Positions 1 to 7,156 of a stretch of DNA of 64,000 bases are shown here, piece by piece (within the stretch, counting starts at the first letter, position 1; every line of letters starts with the position of its first letter). Origin of the DNA: an uncultured Schlesneria sp. GTDB taxonomy: Bacteria > Planctomycetota > Planctomycetia > Planctomycetales > Planctomycetaceae. A program made the position numbers and the translations under genes. The stretch is from the NCBI GenBank assembly GCA_903840265.1, contig CAIMFH010000085.1:1-64000 (forward strand). The letters run 5' to 3'. The notes under the pieces were generated by a model. The model did not search any database and had not been told where the DNA came from. It was given only the letters and a program-made list of their open reading frames with translations.

Positions 1-129
1 ATTCTGCAGCGCGAAATCGCTGCATGGTCAGCGGACGTCAATAACACGCAGCGGGGAATCGACTGGCGAATGAAAATCGACGACGCTCGATACAAACTCA
101 AATCCGTCTACCCTAAAATTCAATGCTGA
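1..129 (+). CDS. IS630-family transposase, C-terminal end (partial)
   Basis: Frame 1 is open from the first base to a TGA at 127-129 and gives the last 42 residues of a protein. It contains REIAAWSADVN, then IDWRM and ARYKLKSVYP, which I recognise as the usual C-terminal tail of IS630-family transposases (the region after the last acidic residue of the DDE domain). The N-terminal part lies outside the window, so completeness cannot be judged. I found no clear terminal inverted repeat downstream. Recognition is from family memory over a short stretch. Confidence 0.75.
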   Translation: MLQREIAAWSADVNNTQRGIDWRMKIDDARYKLKSVYPKIQC

Positions 130-608
130 CAAACCACTAGATGATCGTGCGCGATGGCTGGTCTGGATTTGTTTCGGGTGCCACGGACTCACCTCCCAGG
201 TATCTACACATCTCCGATTCATTCCTCTTGAGATGGTTTGGCCCTTGTCATGAGGCCCAACGGGCCGGAACTTTTCCCAGCCGGGGCCCTTTGGCCCCGG
301 AACATGACCTCTTAAAACATCTCTGAAGGCCTGAAGGGCCGGCCCATTTGCCCCTCAATTCGGAATCAGCTCCCTCCTGAAATATCCGGCACTTCGGGGT
401 GGCCGTGTCTTCGACCTAACTGAGCGAGTACCTCTCTCAATTCTCAGTCATTCAATCACCCAAGTTCTCCGACGCTTCAACAGACGCCGATGCTCAGTTT
501 TCGCAGTGTCTTTTGTTTTGCTCGCCGCCGCTTACAATGTCGCCACACGTACATTCCCGTCCCGACCAGGGACGATTCCGTCAGGTGGCCAGGAGCCAGG
601 CAGCGTCT
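130..608. repeat. Gene-free stretch with strong hairpins
   Basis: I see no convincing gene between the transposase tail and ettA. The stretch holds GC-rich inverted repeats: GGCCC/GGGCC around 254-266 with a 3-base loop, a perfect 8-bp stem CCGGGGCC/GGCCCCGG at 281-300 with a CTTT loop, and GGCC/GGCC around 328-343. They could be REP-like elements or a terminator region for the insertion element. The ettA promoter should lie in the last 150 bases, but I could not pick a clear -35/-10 pair. Confidence 0.5.
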
Positions 609-2282
609 ATGAGCGAACAGTACATCTTCACGATGGAGGATCTCCGTAAGTTCCACGACAAGAAAGAGATCCTGAAAGGGGTCTGGCTCTCGTTCTATCC
701 GGGTGCCAAGATCGGAGTCCTCGGTCCCAACGGTGCCGGTAAGTCGACGCTGCTCAAGATCATGGCCGGCCAAGACAAAGACTTTATGGGGACCGCGCGC
801 ATCACCCCTGGATTCTCATGCCTGTACGTCCCCCAGGAACCGCAGCTTGAGCCGACGCACACCGTCATGGACGAACTCAACGAAGCCGTGTCAGCCAAAC
901 GAGCCCTCCTGGCTCGCTATGAAGAAATCAACAACAAGTTCGCCGAGGAAATGTCCCCGGAAGAGATGGAAAAGCTGATCGACGAGCAGGGCCGGGTCCA
1001 GGAACAGATCGATCACCAGAACCTGTGGGAACTCGACCGCGAAGTCGAAATCGCCGCCGACGCCATGCGTCTGCCCCCCCTCGATACGATCACCGGCCCG
1101 TTGTCGGGTGGTGAAAAGCGACGCATCGCCCTCTGCAAAGCCTTGATGCAACAGCCCGATATGCTGCTGCTCGACGAACCGACTAACCATCTGGATGCCG
1201 AGTCGGTCTCGTGGCTCGAGCGATATCTGCACGACTACAAAGGAACCGTCGTCGCCGTCACACACGATCGCTACTTTCTCGATAACAGTTGCCAGTGGAT
1301 CCTGGAACTCGATCAAGGTCGCGGCATCCCTTGGGAAGGAAACTACTCGACCTGGCTGCAACAAAAGCAGGAACGAATGCGCAAAGAGGACAAAGCCGCC
1401 TCCTTGCGTGAGAAAACACTGGAACGCGAACTCGAATGGGTGCGCAGTTCACCAAAAGCACGACAAGCCAAGAGTAAGGCTCGTCTACAAGCTTACGACA
1501 AGCTGGTCGCTGAAGAGCAGGATTCGCGAGAAGAAACGATCGAACTGCGAATTCCGCCCGGACCACGTCTGGGGGACACCGTGGTCGTGTTCGACAAAGT
1601 CGCCAAGGCCTTCGGCGACAAATTGCTGTTCGAAGACCTGACCTTCCGACTGCCTCCAGCAGGAATCGTCGGCGTGATCGGCCCGAACGGTGCCGGTAAG
1701 ACCACCATGTTCAAACTGATCATGGGAATCGAACAGCCTGACGGCGGCAAAGTCACCGTTGGCGATACCGTCAAAGTCGCCTACGTCGAACAGAACCGCG
1801 AGTCGCTCGATGGCGAGAAGTCTGTCTACGACAACATCTCCGGCGGAAACGACAACCTGCTGTACGGCAATGTTCGAATCAACGCCCGAGCCTACTGCGG
1901 CAAGTTCAACTTCAAGGGCAGCGACCAGCAGAAGCCGGTCAAGTTCCTGTCGGGTGGTGAACGCAACCGCCTGCTGCTCGCCAAGACGCTGACCGTCGGT
2001 GGCAACCTGCTACTCCTCGACGAACCGACCAACGACTTGGACATCGACACGCTTCGATCGCTCGAAGACGGCCTGCTCAGCTTCAGCGGTTGCGCGGTCG
2101 TCATCAGCCACGATCGCTGGTTCCTGGACCGAGTCGCCACGCACATCCTGGCGTTCGAAGGTGACAGCGAAGTCTACTGGCACGAAGGCAACTTCGAGAG
2201 CTACGAACTGGTCCGCAAACAACGCCTGGGTGCCGACGCCGACACCCCGCACCGCATCAAGTACAAGAAGCTGGCCAAGTAA
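609..2282 (+). CDS. ettA: Energy-dependent translational throttle protein EttA (ABC-F)
   Basis: A 557-residue cytoplasmic ABC-F ATPase; the family binds the ribosomal E site and gates early elongation according to ATP level. Two ATP-binding domains are visible. The first has Walker [10 protein letters not shown] at residues 39-47, signature LSGGEKRR and Walker [12 protein letters not shown]. The second has [17 protein letters not shown] and [12 protein letters not shown] charged linker lies between them. There is no membrane segment. I chose the ATG at 609 because the protein then starts MSEQYIFTM, like E. coli EttA (555 residues); a longer frame from 513 adds unlike sequence. It stands alone, followed by a hairpin repeat. 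Confidence 0.95.
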   Translation: MSEQYIFTMEDLRKFHDKKEILKGVWLSFYPGAKIGVLGPNGAGKSTLLKIMAGQDKDFMGTARITPGFSCLYVPQEPQLEPTHTVMDELNEAVSAKRALLARYEEINNKFAEEMSPEEMEKLIDEQGRVQEQIDHQNLWELDREVEIAADAMRLPPLDTITGPLSGGEKRRIALCKALMQQPDMLLLDEPTNHLDAESVSWLERYLHDYKGTVVAVTHDRYFLDNSCQWILELDQGRGIPWEGNYSTWLQQKQERMRKEDKAASLREKTLERELEWVRSSPKARQAKSKARLQAYDKLVAEEQDSREETIELRIPPGPRLGDTVVVFDKVAKAFGDKLLFEDLTFRLPPAGIVGVIGPNGAGKTTMFKLIMGIEQPDGGKVTVGDTVKVAYVEQNRESLDGEKSVYDNISGGNDNLLYGNVRINARAYCGKFNFKGSDQQKPVKFLSGGERNRLLLAKTLTVGGNLLLLDEPTNDLDIDTLRSLEDGLLSFSGCAVVISHDRWFLDRVATHILAFEGDSEVYWHEGNFESYELVRKQRLGADADTPHRIKYKKLAK

Positions 2283-2310
2283 AGCTCTTTCTAAGACGAC
2301 TTTCTCCTGA

Positions 2311-2345
2311 GCGGGGGGCGTAAGCCCCCTGGCCCATCAAAGCTC
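2311..2345 (+). repeat. GNRA-hairpin repeat downstream of ettA
   Basis: A perfect hairpin, GGGGGGC (2313-2319), loop GTAA, GCCCCCT (2324-2330; last pair is G-T), is followed by GGCCCAT and AAGCTCAA. A close relative lies at 4228-4260 on the same strand and a truncated one at 3093-3125. GTAA is a GNRA tetraloop if transcribed. There is no U-tract, so it is not a classical terminator, but its position right after a stop codon suggests 3'-end protection or termination. Confidence 0.6.
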
Positions 2346-2408
2346 AACCCCTCCGATTACGCTTGACTGAGACTAGTACGTGGCGGAAGATTTGGTCGGA
2401 GAGATATC

Positions 2409-2729
2409 ATGACATTACAAGCTGGAACGGCACCAATTCCTTTGAGTTTCGCCGATGATGGTGTCATTCGGGTCGCACGGACACGAGTGACCTTTGACAC
2501 GGTGATCGAGGCGTTTAGTGAAGGTGCAACTGCAGAAGAGATTGTGCAGCAGTATCCAAGTCTCAAGCTCGCCGATGTCTACCACGTCCTTGGTTACTAT
2601 CTCGACCACCAACAAGAGACCAATGACTACCTTCGACAGCGTCGAAGTGATGCGGACGCCATTCGCAAGCGGAATGAAAAACAGTTTGACCCCAATGGCA
2701 TTCGTGATCGCTTGCTAGCGAGACGCTAA
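2409..2729 (+). CDS. DUF433 protein, probable antitoxin
   Basis: 106 residues. The core, including RVTFDTVIEAFSEGATAEEIV and then the YHVLGYYLDHQ helix, matches the DUF433 (VapB-like, HTH-type) family. These small DNA-binding antitoxins usually sit just upstream of a DUF5615 PIN-like partner. That arrangement is present: the next gene starts 15 bases after this stop. A role as antitoxin and autorepressor follows from family knowledge and gene order. AGAGAT lies a few bases before the ATG as a weak ribosome-binding site. Confidence 0.8.
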   Translation: MTLQAGTAPIPLSFADDGVIRVARTRVTFDTVIEAFSEGATAEEIVQQYPSLKLADVYHVLGYYLDHQQETNDYLRQRRSDADAIRKRNEKQFDPNGIRDRLLARR

Positions 2730-2744
2730 CTAGGGTTTCGTCTG

Positions 2745-3098
2745 ATGCTGCTCTTTGCTGCCGACGAAAACTTCAACTTCGACATCGTTCGCGGATTGCG
2801 TCGTCGACTACCGGAACTCGACATACTGAGCGTTCAAGCGGCCGGAATGTCTGGTGCGGACGATCCATCGGTCTTGGCTTGGGCTGCCCTCGAAGGCAGA
2901 ATCCTGCTTACTCACGATGTCGCAACGATGACAAAGTTCGCCCACGATCGAATCGCCGCTGGGGAGAAGATGCCCGGCGTCTTCGAAGTTCCCCGATCGC
3001 TCCCAGCGGGCCTGGCGATCGAGGAACTGCTGTTAATTGCCGAATGCAGCCTGCCAGGAGAATGGGAAGGGCAAGTTCGATATCTGCCGCTGCGCTGA
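2745..3098 (+). CDS. DUF5615 PIN-like protein, probable toxin
   Basis: 117 residues. The N-terminal LLFAADENFNFDIV and central LLTHDVATMTKFA are typical of DUF5615 proteins: an early Asp followed by Glu/Asn, then a THD motif. DUF5615 is a PIN-fold relative thought to be an RNase toxin. The conserved acids D (in ADEN) and D (in THD) are intact, so the protein looks functional rather than decayed. It is paired with the DUF433 gene just upstream. Cleavage activity has not been shown from sequence. Confidence 0.8.
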   Translation: MLLFAADENFNFDIVRGLRRRLPELDILSVQAAGMSGADDPSVLAWAALEGRILLTHDVATMTKFAHDRIAAGEKMPGVFEVPRSLPAGLAIEELLLIAECSLPGEWEGQVRYLPLR

Positions 3099-3125
3099 AG
3101 CCCCTTGGCCCATCTACGCTCAAGC
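3093..3125 (+). repeat. Truncated copy of the GGCCC repeat
   Basis: The sequence AGCCCCTTGGCCCATC followed by ACGCTCAAGC repeats the right half of the element at 2324-2350, but the left hairpin arm is replaced by the end of the DUF5615 gene. It lies in the 27-base gap between two convergent genes. Confidence 0.5.
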
Positions 3126-3692
3126 TCACTCGCTCGCCAGATAACCAAACCGGTCATACGTCTGATTCAACGGATGAGCCTCTTTCCGCCCTTCGATCAG
3201 CGTCGCCGCCCACTCCGACAGCCGCAGTCCCAGCCGTCGGCACGCAGCCAGCTCACGCTCTTCAACGGGAGGCCCCGCCGCAATCGCGCCATAATGCGCT
3301 GAGAACCTCGGCCCCGTGTAATCGGTCAACCCAAACACCAGGAATCCATAGTTGATCAAGAGCGACATCAGCGTCATGCAGGTCCATTCCTGCCCACCGC
3401 CCCATGATCCGGCCGAGCTAAAGACGCAGCCGATCTTCCCATCGCGCCGGCCCCAATTCTCAATCGGCTGCTCATCCCACCATTTCTTCATCTGCCAACT
3501 GACGCTGCCATAATTGGTCGGCGACCCCAGCGCGATGCCATCGCACCAATCTAGATCCGTATGGTCGGCGACCGAAATATCCTTCAGCCGCACTTCGGTC
3601 CTCTCCAGTTGACCCGCCCCTTCAGCCACCAACTCAGCCATCCGACGAGTATTGCCGCTATTGGAATGATACAACACCAGGATCTTCGCCAC
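3126..3692 (-). CDS. Flavodoxin-family NAD(P)H oxidoreductase (WrbA-like)
   Basis: 188 residues with a flavodoxin fold. The FMN phosphate loop YHSNSGNTRRMA is at residues 8-19, and GSPTNYGSVSWQMKKWWDE in the middle matches the WrbA/NAD(P)H:quinone oxidoreductase type. The family reduces quinones by two electrons with FMN bound. The start is GTG at 3692 with GAGG about 9 bases upstream. The crystallin-like gene ends 26 bases before it, so the two are probably co-transcribed. True WrbA and other flavodoxin-like reductases cannot be separated from sequence alone. Confidence 0.85.
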   Translation of the reverse strand: MAKILVLYHSNSGNTRRMAELVAEGAGQLERTEVRLKDISVADHTDLDWCDGIALGSPTNYGSVSWQMKKWWDEQPIENWGRRDGKIGCVFSSAGSWGGGQEWTCMTLMSLLINYGFLVFGLTDYTGPRFSAHYGAIAAGPPVEERELAACRRLGLRLSEWAATLIEGRKEAHPLNQTYDRFGYLASE

Positions 3693-3718
3693 TGTGACAG
3701 CCTCTTCTTCGCAAGTGA

Positions 3719-4036
3719 TCAGGCAGGATATTCAATGCACTGAAAGGACGAAATCACATCGGTCGCTGATCCGAGGCTCGGATAATAACCGACGTCCAGA
3801 TCCCAATAATCGCCCAGAAAATTTCGATCCCGATAAAATCGCCACTTCCCTTGAACGACGATAATCGAAGAGATTCTGTCGTTCAAATCCTTGCCGATGA
3901 TCTGCATGTTCAGGTTCGTACGACTGTGGTGTCCGCCATAGTCGTGGTCCTCATAGACGACGACTTCCGGCAAACTTTTGAGATGTGGCGGTCGCGGAAC
4001 CCGAACACTTTCCGCTGCATTCCCCGTTGGCTTCAT
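3719..4036 (-). CDS. Beta/gamma-crystallin domain protein
   Basis: 105 residues with one beta/gamma-crystallin domain made of two Greek-key motifs (about residues 25-63 and 64-104). The calcium-binding signature (N/D)(N/D)xx(S/T)S is present twice, as NDRISS and TDVISS, and aromatic corners read VVVYEDHDYGG and WRFYRDRNFLG. Microbial members bind calcium and some are stress proteins. There is no signal peptide, so a cytoplasmic location is likely. The start is the ATG at 4036 preceded by AAGGAA. It is upstream of and probably co-transcribed with the flavodoxin gene. Confidence 0.85.
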   Translation of the reverse strand: MKPTGNAAESVRVPRPPHLKSLPEVVVYEDHDYGGHHSRTNLNMQIIGKDLNDRISSIIVVQGKWRFYRDRNFLGDYWDLDVGYYPSLGSATDVISSFQCIEYPA

Positions 4037-4205
4037 TGAATTTCCTTAGTGTGCTGCACGAAACAAGCAAGCGGCAGGAATTCCCAACGCTGGCCTGACA
4101 ACTCAAATATCCCGCTCGGCCAGCCGACACAAGGGAAGCGCATCACGACACCAGCCGTAGCGATATCCTGCCAACCTGCCATTAGTGAGGCGATCAAGCT
4201 CCTAC

Positions 4206-4277
4206 TGAGCCGTCTTAAATTCTGAGCGGGGGACGTAAGTCCCCTGGCCCCGTCCTCGGGCGTGAGCCCCTCTGCGC
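4206..4277 (+). repeat. Double GNRA-hairpin repeat
   Basis: The first hairpin is GGGGGAC (4228-4234), loop GTAA, GTCCCCT (4239-4245). Compared with the copy after ettA, one G-C pair has become A-T on both arms, so pairing is kept. A second small hairpin, GGGC-GTGA-GCCC, follows around 4257-4268, again with a GNRA-type loop. The element lies right after the stop codon of the minus-strand membrane protein gene and extends toward the crystallin gene. Confidence 0.6.
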
Positions 4278-4889
4278 TCAACTCGACCTCATCAAACTCC
4301 ACCAGAATTGCCACAAACCGGTCCCTTCAAAGTAGTAGTAAGCCACAAACATCGCGACACCGATTGCGGCAACAATCACTCCTCGGGGAATAAAGCGAGG
4401 ATTCCTTTCAAAGTAAGATCCCATCAGGCCGGCCATCAAGGCGATAACAAGCCACTCCGTAAATCGTTCGACGCCCAACTCAACGCCACGTTTCTCGCCG
4501 GTCGAGTAGTTCTGATGAGAGAACGCAATCAACCACTGCACGAAGCCGGTGAAGATTGCATAGACGGTCCACATCCCAATGAACGACAGCGCCAACCGCC
4601 AGGGACTTCGCGCAGTATTGACCGAAATTCGGCTGAATCGGATTGAGATGTAATACGTGCTCGTCACACAAAGCCACAGCAGCAGTGTGCTGGGATTCGG
4701 CGACCACTGAACAATCTCGATAAACAGCACCCCAACGATGAACGGCGCCACCACCAGCCGTATCGCCTCGGAAAGCATCCCCACGAATTTCGCGTCAACC
4801 AGGATGACGGTCAGCAGCACCACACAGAAAAGTTGAGAAACATGGTGTTCAAAGTCCCACGGAGCCAAATAATAGATGAGAAAATCCAA
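4278..4889 (-). CDS. Multi-pass membrane protein, unknown function
   Basis: 203 residues, strongly hydrophobic, with about six predicted membrane helices (for example around VVLLTVILV, APFIVGVLFIEIV, LLLWLCVTSTYYI, LIALMAGLMG and VIVAAIGVAMFVAYYY). I do not recognise the family. No ATG lies near the beginning; the likely start is TTG at 4889, with GGGAG about 10 bases upstream. The reading frame is intact and codon use matches the neighbours. It is one of a run of small minus-strand genes separated by structured repeats. Confidence 0.65.
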   Translation of the reverse strand: MDFLIYYLAPWDFEHHVSQLFCVVLLTVILVDAKFVGMLSEAIRLVVAPFIVGVLFIEIVQWSPNPSTLLLWLCVTSTYYISIRFSRISVNTARSPWRLALSFIGMWTVYAIFTGFVQWLIAFSHQNYSTGEKRGVELGVERFTEWLVIALMAGLMGSYFERNPRFIPRGVIVAAIGVAMFVAYYYFEGTGLWQFWWSLMRSS

Positions 4890-4987
4890 TGTGTTCTGAC
4901 TCCCTTTTGTGTTTTACTGGCGTCCACTGAAATCGTGGAGCCCGTCTCTCTAATGACTGTGGGTGCCTTCTGCGGATCGTTCCACCG

Positions 4988-5446
4988 TCAGTTTTCATCC
5001 GAATACGGTGTCCGCCTGATAAGAGACGGATCAATGTCGACACGATTCCACTCAACTTTCATCAGTCGATTGCGACTCTCGTCAACTTGGGTGAAATCGA
5101 AGTTCGCTTTCGCGGCCAAGGCCGTCTCGAGATTGGTCGTCAGGGAAGGCGCGAGCAACATCACAAGTTCATCATGGCGAGCCCTGTCTTGCGGAAGCGC
5201 TGGATGTGTCTCCGTTGTTGTCAGCCCCGCATGATATGCAGCACTCCAGCGCAACCAGATGTCCCAGTCTTCGCGCGCCAAGGCCAGGACATCGGCCGAA
5301 ATCGGAGTCAACATAAACACGTCGCTCTCTGACTTGATGTCCGCCCAACACGATTCGTAAAGGTGCGGAACACCATGATAATTGGCAACTCCCTTGCGCG
5401 GACCATCATAGTAGTCGGTCATCGTGTACATGGTGTCAAACGCCAT
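4988..5446 (-). CDS. Conserved hypothetical protein
   Basis: 152 residues from the ATG at 5446. The N-terminus (MAFDTMYTMTDYYDGPR, then GVANYHGVPHLYES) resembles a small hypothetical family I have seen in planctomycetes; I know no function. The protein is soluble, with many aromatic residues and an acidic middle (ALAREDWDIWLRW). The frame continues upstream to 5545, but that extension overlaps a dispersed repeat, so I prefer the internal ATG. No clear ribosome-binding site is visible. Confidence 0.65.
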   Translation of the reverse strand: MAFDTMYTMTDYYDGPRKGVANYHGVPHLYESCWADIKSESDVFMLTPISADVLALAREDWDIWLRWSAAYHAGLTTTETHPALPQDRARHDELVMLLAPSLTTNLETALAAKANFDFTQVDESRNRLMKVEWNRVDIDPSLIRRTPYSDEN

Positions 5447-5507
5447 GGGATTAGAAGGTCTTTCGTACTTGCGATGAACGTTATGTAAGTTGCCCGTGGT
5501 GAACGAC

Positions 5508-5557
5508 GGGCTTCCGATCAACACGCCCATATTCTGAATCGTCACTGGCTGTGCGTC
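5508..5557 (-). repeat. attC-like structured repeat, copy A
   Basis: On the minus strand this has the family core: CTG, then GATTCAGAAT, then GGGCGTGTTGATCGGAAGCCC. It is the most diverged of five copies (others at 6571, 10973, 11545 and 11999). It lies between two minus-strand genes, after the stop at 5570 and before the start at 5446. No canonical RYYYAAC/GTTRRRY pair flanks it. Confidence 0.45.
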
Positions 5558-5569
5558 GATTCCGGAACT

Positions 5570-6196
5570 TCATGTTGATTGAACGAGCGGCCCCTCCGTT
5601 TTCGCTTCCTGCGTGACATCTTGACCCTTCCCAACCATTTTTGGGTCACCCGTACCAGTTGGCGTCCGCGCTCCGAAGAACCACCACCATTCGACGAGCA
5701 GCAATGGGATCAACACTGGTAAGAAATAAATGTGCAAAATCATGAATCGGTTGAGAGTCGCGTCCGCTAGAACTCTTCCATCGCGTACCGCACGATCAGG
5801 CCCAAGATACCCGCTCAACGAGACAACGAATGTCACTGCCAACAAGAACAGGAAGAGGACAACTTGAGAAATCGTCGCCATCGGACGTTGTCGAACGTGC
5901 TGCTGAATCGTGAGTGTGATCGCAAATGGTACGGCAAAACTCGTCGAAGCGATAAGGTCTTGTCCAACCCACTGGTGAATCGAAGAATCGAAAATACGAG
6001 TGCGAAACCAGCCTGTCACCGCCGCAGCGAGAAAGCCAGCAAACAGAGCAACTGACAACAGCCGCGCCAATTTGCGGGCCGACTCTCCATCGCCTCGTCC
6101 TAATCGCCAGCCAACCAACACACCAGCAAAAGGGAGCAACGGGCGCAAAACGCGGAATACAAGCAAATCGGGCATCAACTCGGTCAATGTATCCAT
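5570..6196 (-). CDS. Membrane protein, unknown; weak cytochrome-b resemblance
   Basis: 208 residues with four to five membrane helices. The stretch SLSGYLGPD, followed by LNRFMILHIYFLPVLIPLL, faintly recalls the GYLLPWD loop and heme-ligand helix of cytochrome b/b6. Only one candidate heme histidine pair is plausible, so heme binding is a guess. The start is the ATG at 6196, three bases after the upstream gene's TGA, which suggests translational coupling. The C-terminal 35 residues are soluble and charged. Confidence 0.6.
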   Translation of the reverse strand: MDTLTELMPDLLVFRVLRPLLPFAGVLVGWRLGRGDGESARKLARLLSVALFAGFLAAAVTGWFRTRIFDSSIHQWVGQDLIASTSFAVPFAITLTIQQHVRQRPMATISQVVLFLFLLAVTFVVSLSGYLGPDRAVRDGRVLADATLNRFMILHIYFLPVLIPLLLVEWWWFFGARTPTGTGDPKMVGKGQDVTQEAKTEGPLVQST

Positions 6197-6198
6197 TG

Positions 6199-6513
6199 TC
6201 ACTTCGCTGCCCACAGGAGGTTATTGCTGATCGCCTCGGCGTAGTCTCCTGGAAGAAAACCCGGACACAGGCACGCCAGTTCCTCCGTCGTCGGGCCGGG
6301 CTCCCGACCCTTGAATGCGTGCCAGGCGTCGGCTAACTCGAAGGCGGCCCCATTCAGCACTGCAGCCAGGCGACGAGCTTCGGCGTACTGCTCGCGGCTA
6401 AATCCGCGAACGCGAACCTCCAACACGCGCATCGCATCCTCCTCAGAGAGCGCCCCGCGATCCCACATCAGGTGCAGGGCAGCACTCAACAATTCGGGCA
6501 GTAGCACCGACAT
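6199..6513 (-). CDS. Small hypothetical protein
   Basis: 104 residues from the ATG at 6513, which has an excellent ribosome-binding site (AAGGAGGGG). The protein is helical and soluble, with MWDRGALSEEDAMRVL and FSREQYAEARRLAAVL as amphipathic helices and a C-terminal CLCPGFLPGDYAEAI. I do not recognise it. It is the first gene of a two-gene unit with the membrane protein that follows almost without a gap. A copy of the attC-like repeat lies just upstream. Confidence 0.65.
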   Translation of the reverse strand: MSVLLPELLSAALHLMWDRGALSEEDAMRVLEVRVRGFSREQYAEARRLAAVLNGAAFELADAWHAFKGREPGPTTEELACLCPGFLPGDYAEAISNNLLWAAK

Positions 6514-6570
6514 CGCCCCTCCTTCGTTCACCTGCGAACCCCGTAAGCCGCCGAATGACCATGGTAGCTT

Positions 6571-6624
6571 GCCCAATCAACGTGCCAACACTCTGAACCA
6601 CCAGCGACGACGGGTCAAGTCGCC
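6571..6624 (-). repeat. attC-like structured repeat, copy B
   Basis: On the minus strand: CGACTTGACCCG, TCGCTGG, GGTTCAGAGTGTTGGC, GTTGATTGGGC. The arms TTGACC/GGTTCA can form a hairpin around the GCTGG loop. Homology with copy C continues past the core through AAG(T/C)TAC and GTCATT to just before the gene start, so the two copies share ancestry. Confidence 0.55.
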
Positions 6625-6760
6625 CCCGATCGGCGACGCGTCAGCCAACAACCATCATGTCCTTCTCGTCATCTACGAATTCACCCGTTGACAACTACGG
6701 ATTAACTAGTAGCATCTTTGAGAATGGCGACCATTCAACGTGCCAGGAGGAAAACGATCA

Positions 6761-7156
6761 ATGGCAAGGCCACGGCAAGAGACACCCACCGAAGGTGAAC
6801 TGGAGATTCTCAAAGTCCTGTGGGAACGCGGCCCCTGCACGGGTCGCGACGTGCTGGATGTCCTGTCAGCACAGCGAAAACGAGCCTACACGTCCGTAAT
6901 GAGCGTGCTGAACATCATGGCCGACAAAGGTCAGGTGATTCGAAAACCCCACGGACGAGCGTTCATTTACTCGGCCAGGCGACCTCGTGAAAAAACATTG
7001 GGCAAGATGGTCGGCAGCCTGCTGGGACGTGCCTTCGAAGGTTCTGCCGCCTCGCTGGTGTCGCAGTTGCTTGACCAGTCCAAGCCGTCTGCAGAGGAAC
7101 TCGAACAGATTCGCAAAGCGATCGAAGAGTACGAGAGGAAGGGTAAACAGCCATGA
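6761..7156 (+). CDS. blaI: BlaI/MecI-family transcriptional repressor
   Basis: 131 residues. The N-terminal winged helix has PTEGELEILKVLWERGPCTGRDVLDVL followed by YTSVMSVLNIMADKG, the usual BlaI/MecI/CopY pattern; the C-terminal half is a dimerisation tail. The start at 6761 has AGGAGG 11 bases upstream. The family represses its own operon until a BlaR1-type protease inactivates it. The next gene overlaps by four bases (ATGA) and encodes an M56 peptidase, so this is a standard repressor-sensor pair, though no beta-lactamase gene is nearby. The target is unknown. Confidence 0.9.
   Translation: MARPRQETPTEGELEILKVLWERGPCTGRDVLDVLSAQRKRAYTSVMSVLNIMADKGQVIRKPHGRAFIYSARRPREKTLGKMVGSLLGRAFEGSAASLVSQLLDQSKPSAEELEQIRKAIEEYERKGKQP

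Noticed and set aside
4033-4314. 93-codon minus-strand open frame
   Set aside because: It is made of a hairpin repeat plus the ends of both neighbours; no protein-like composition and it overlaps two better genes.
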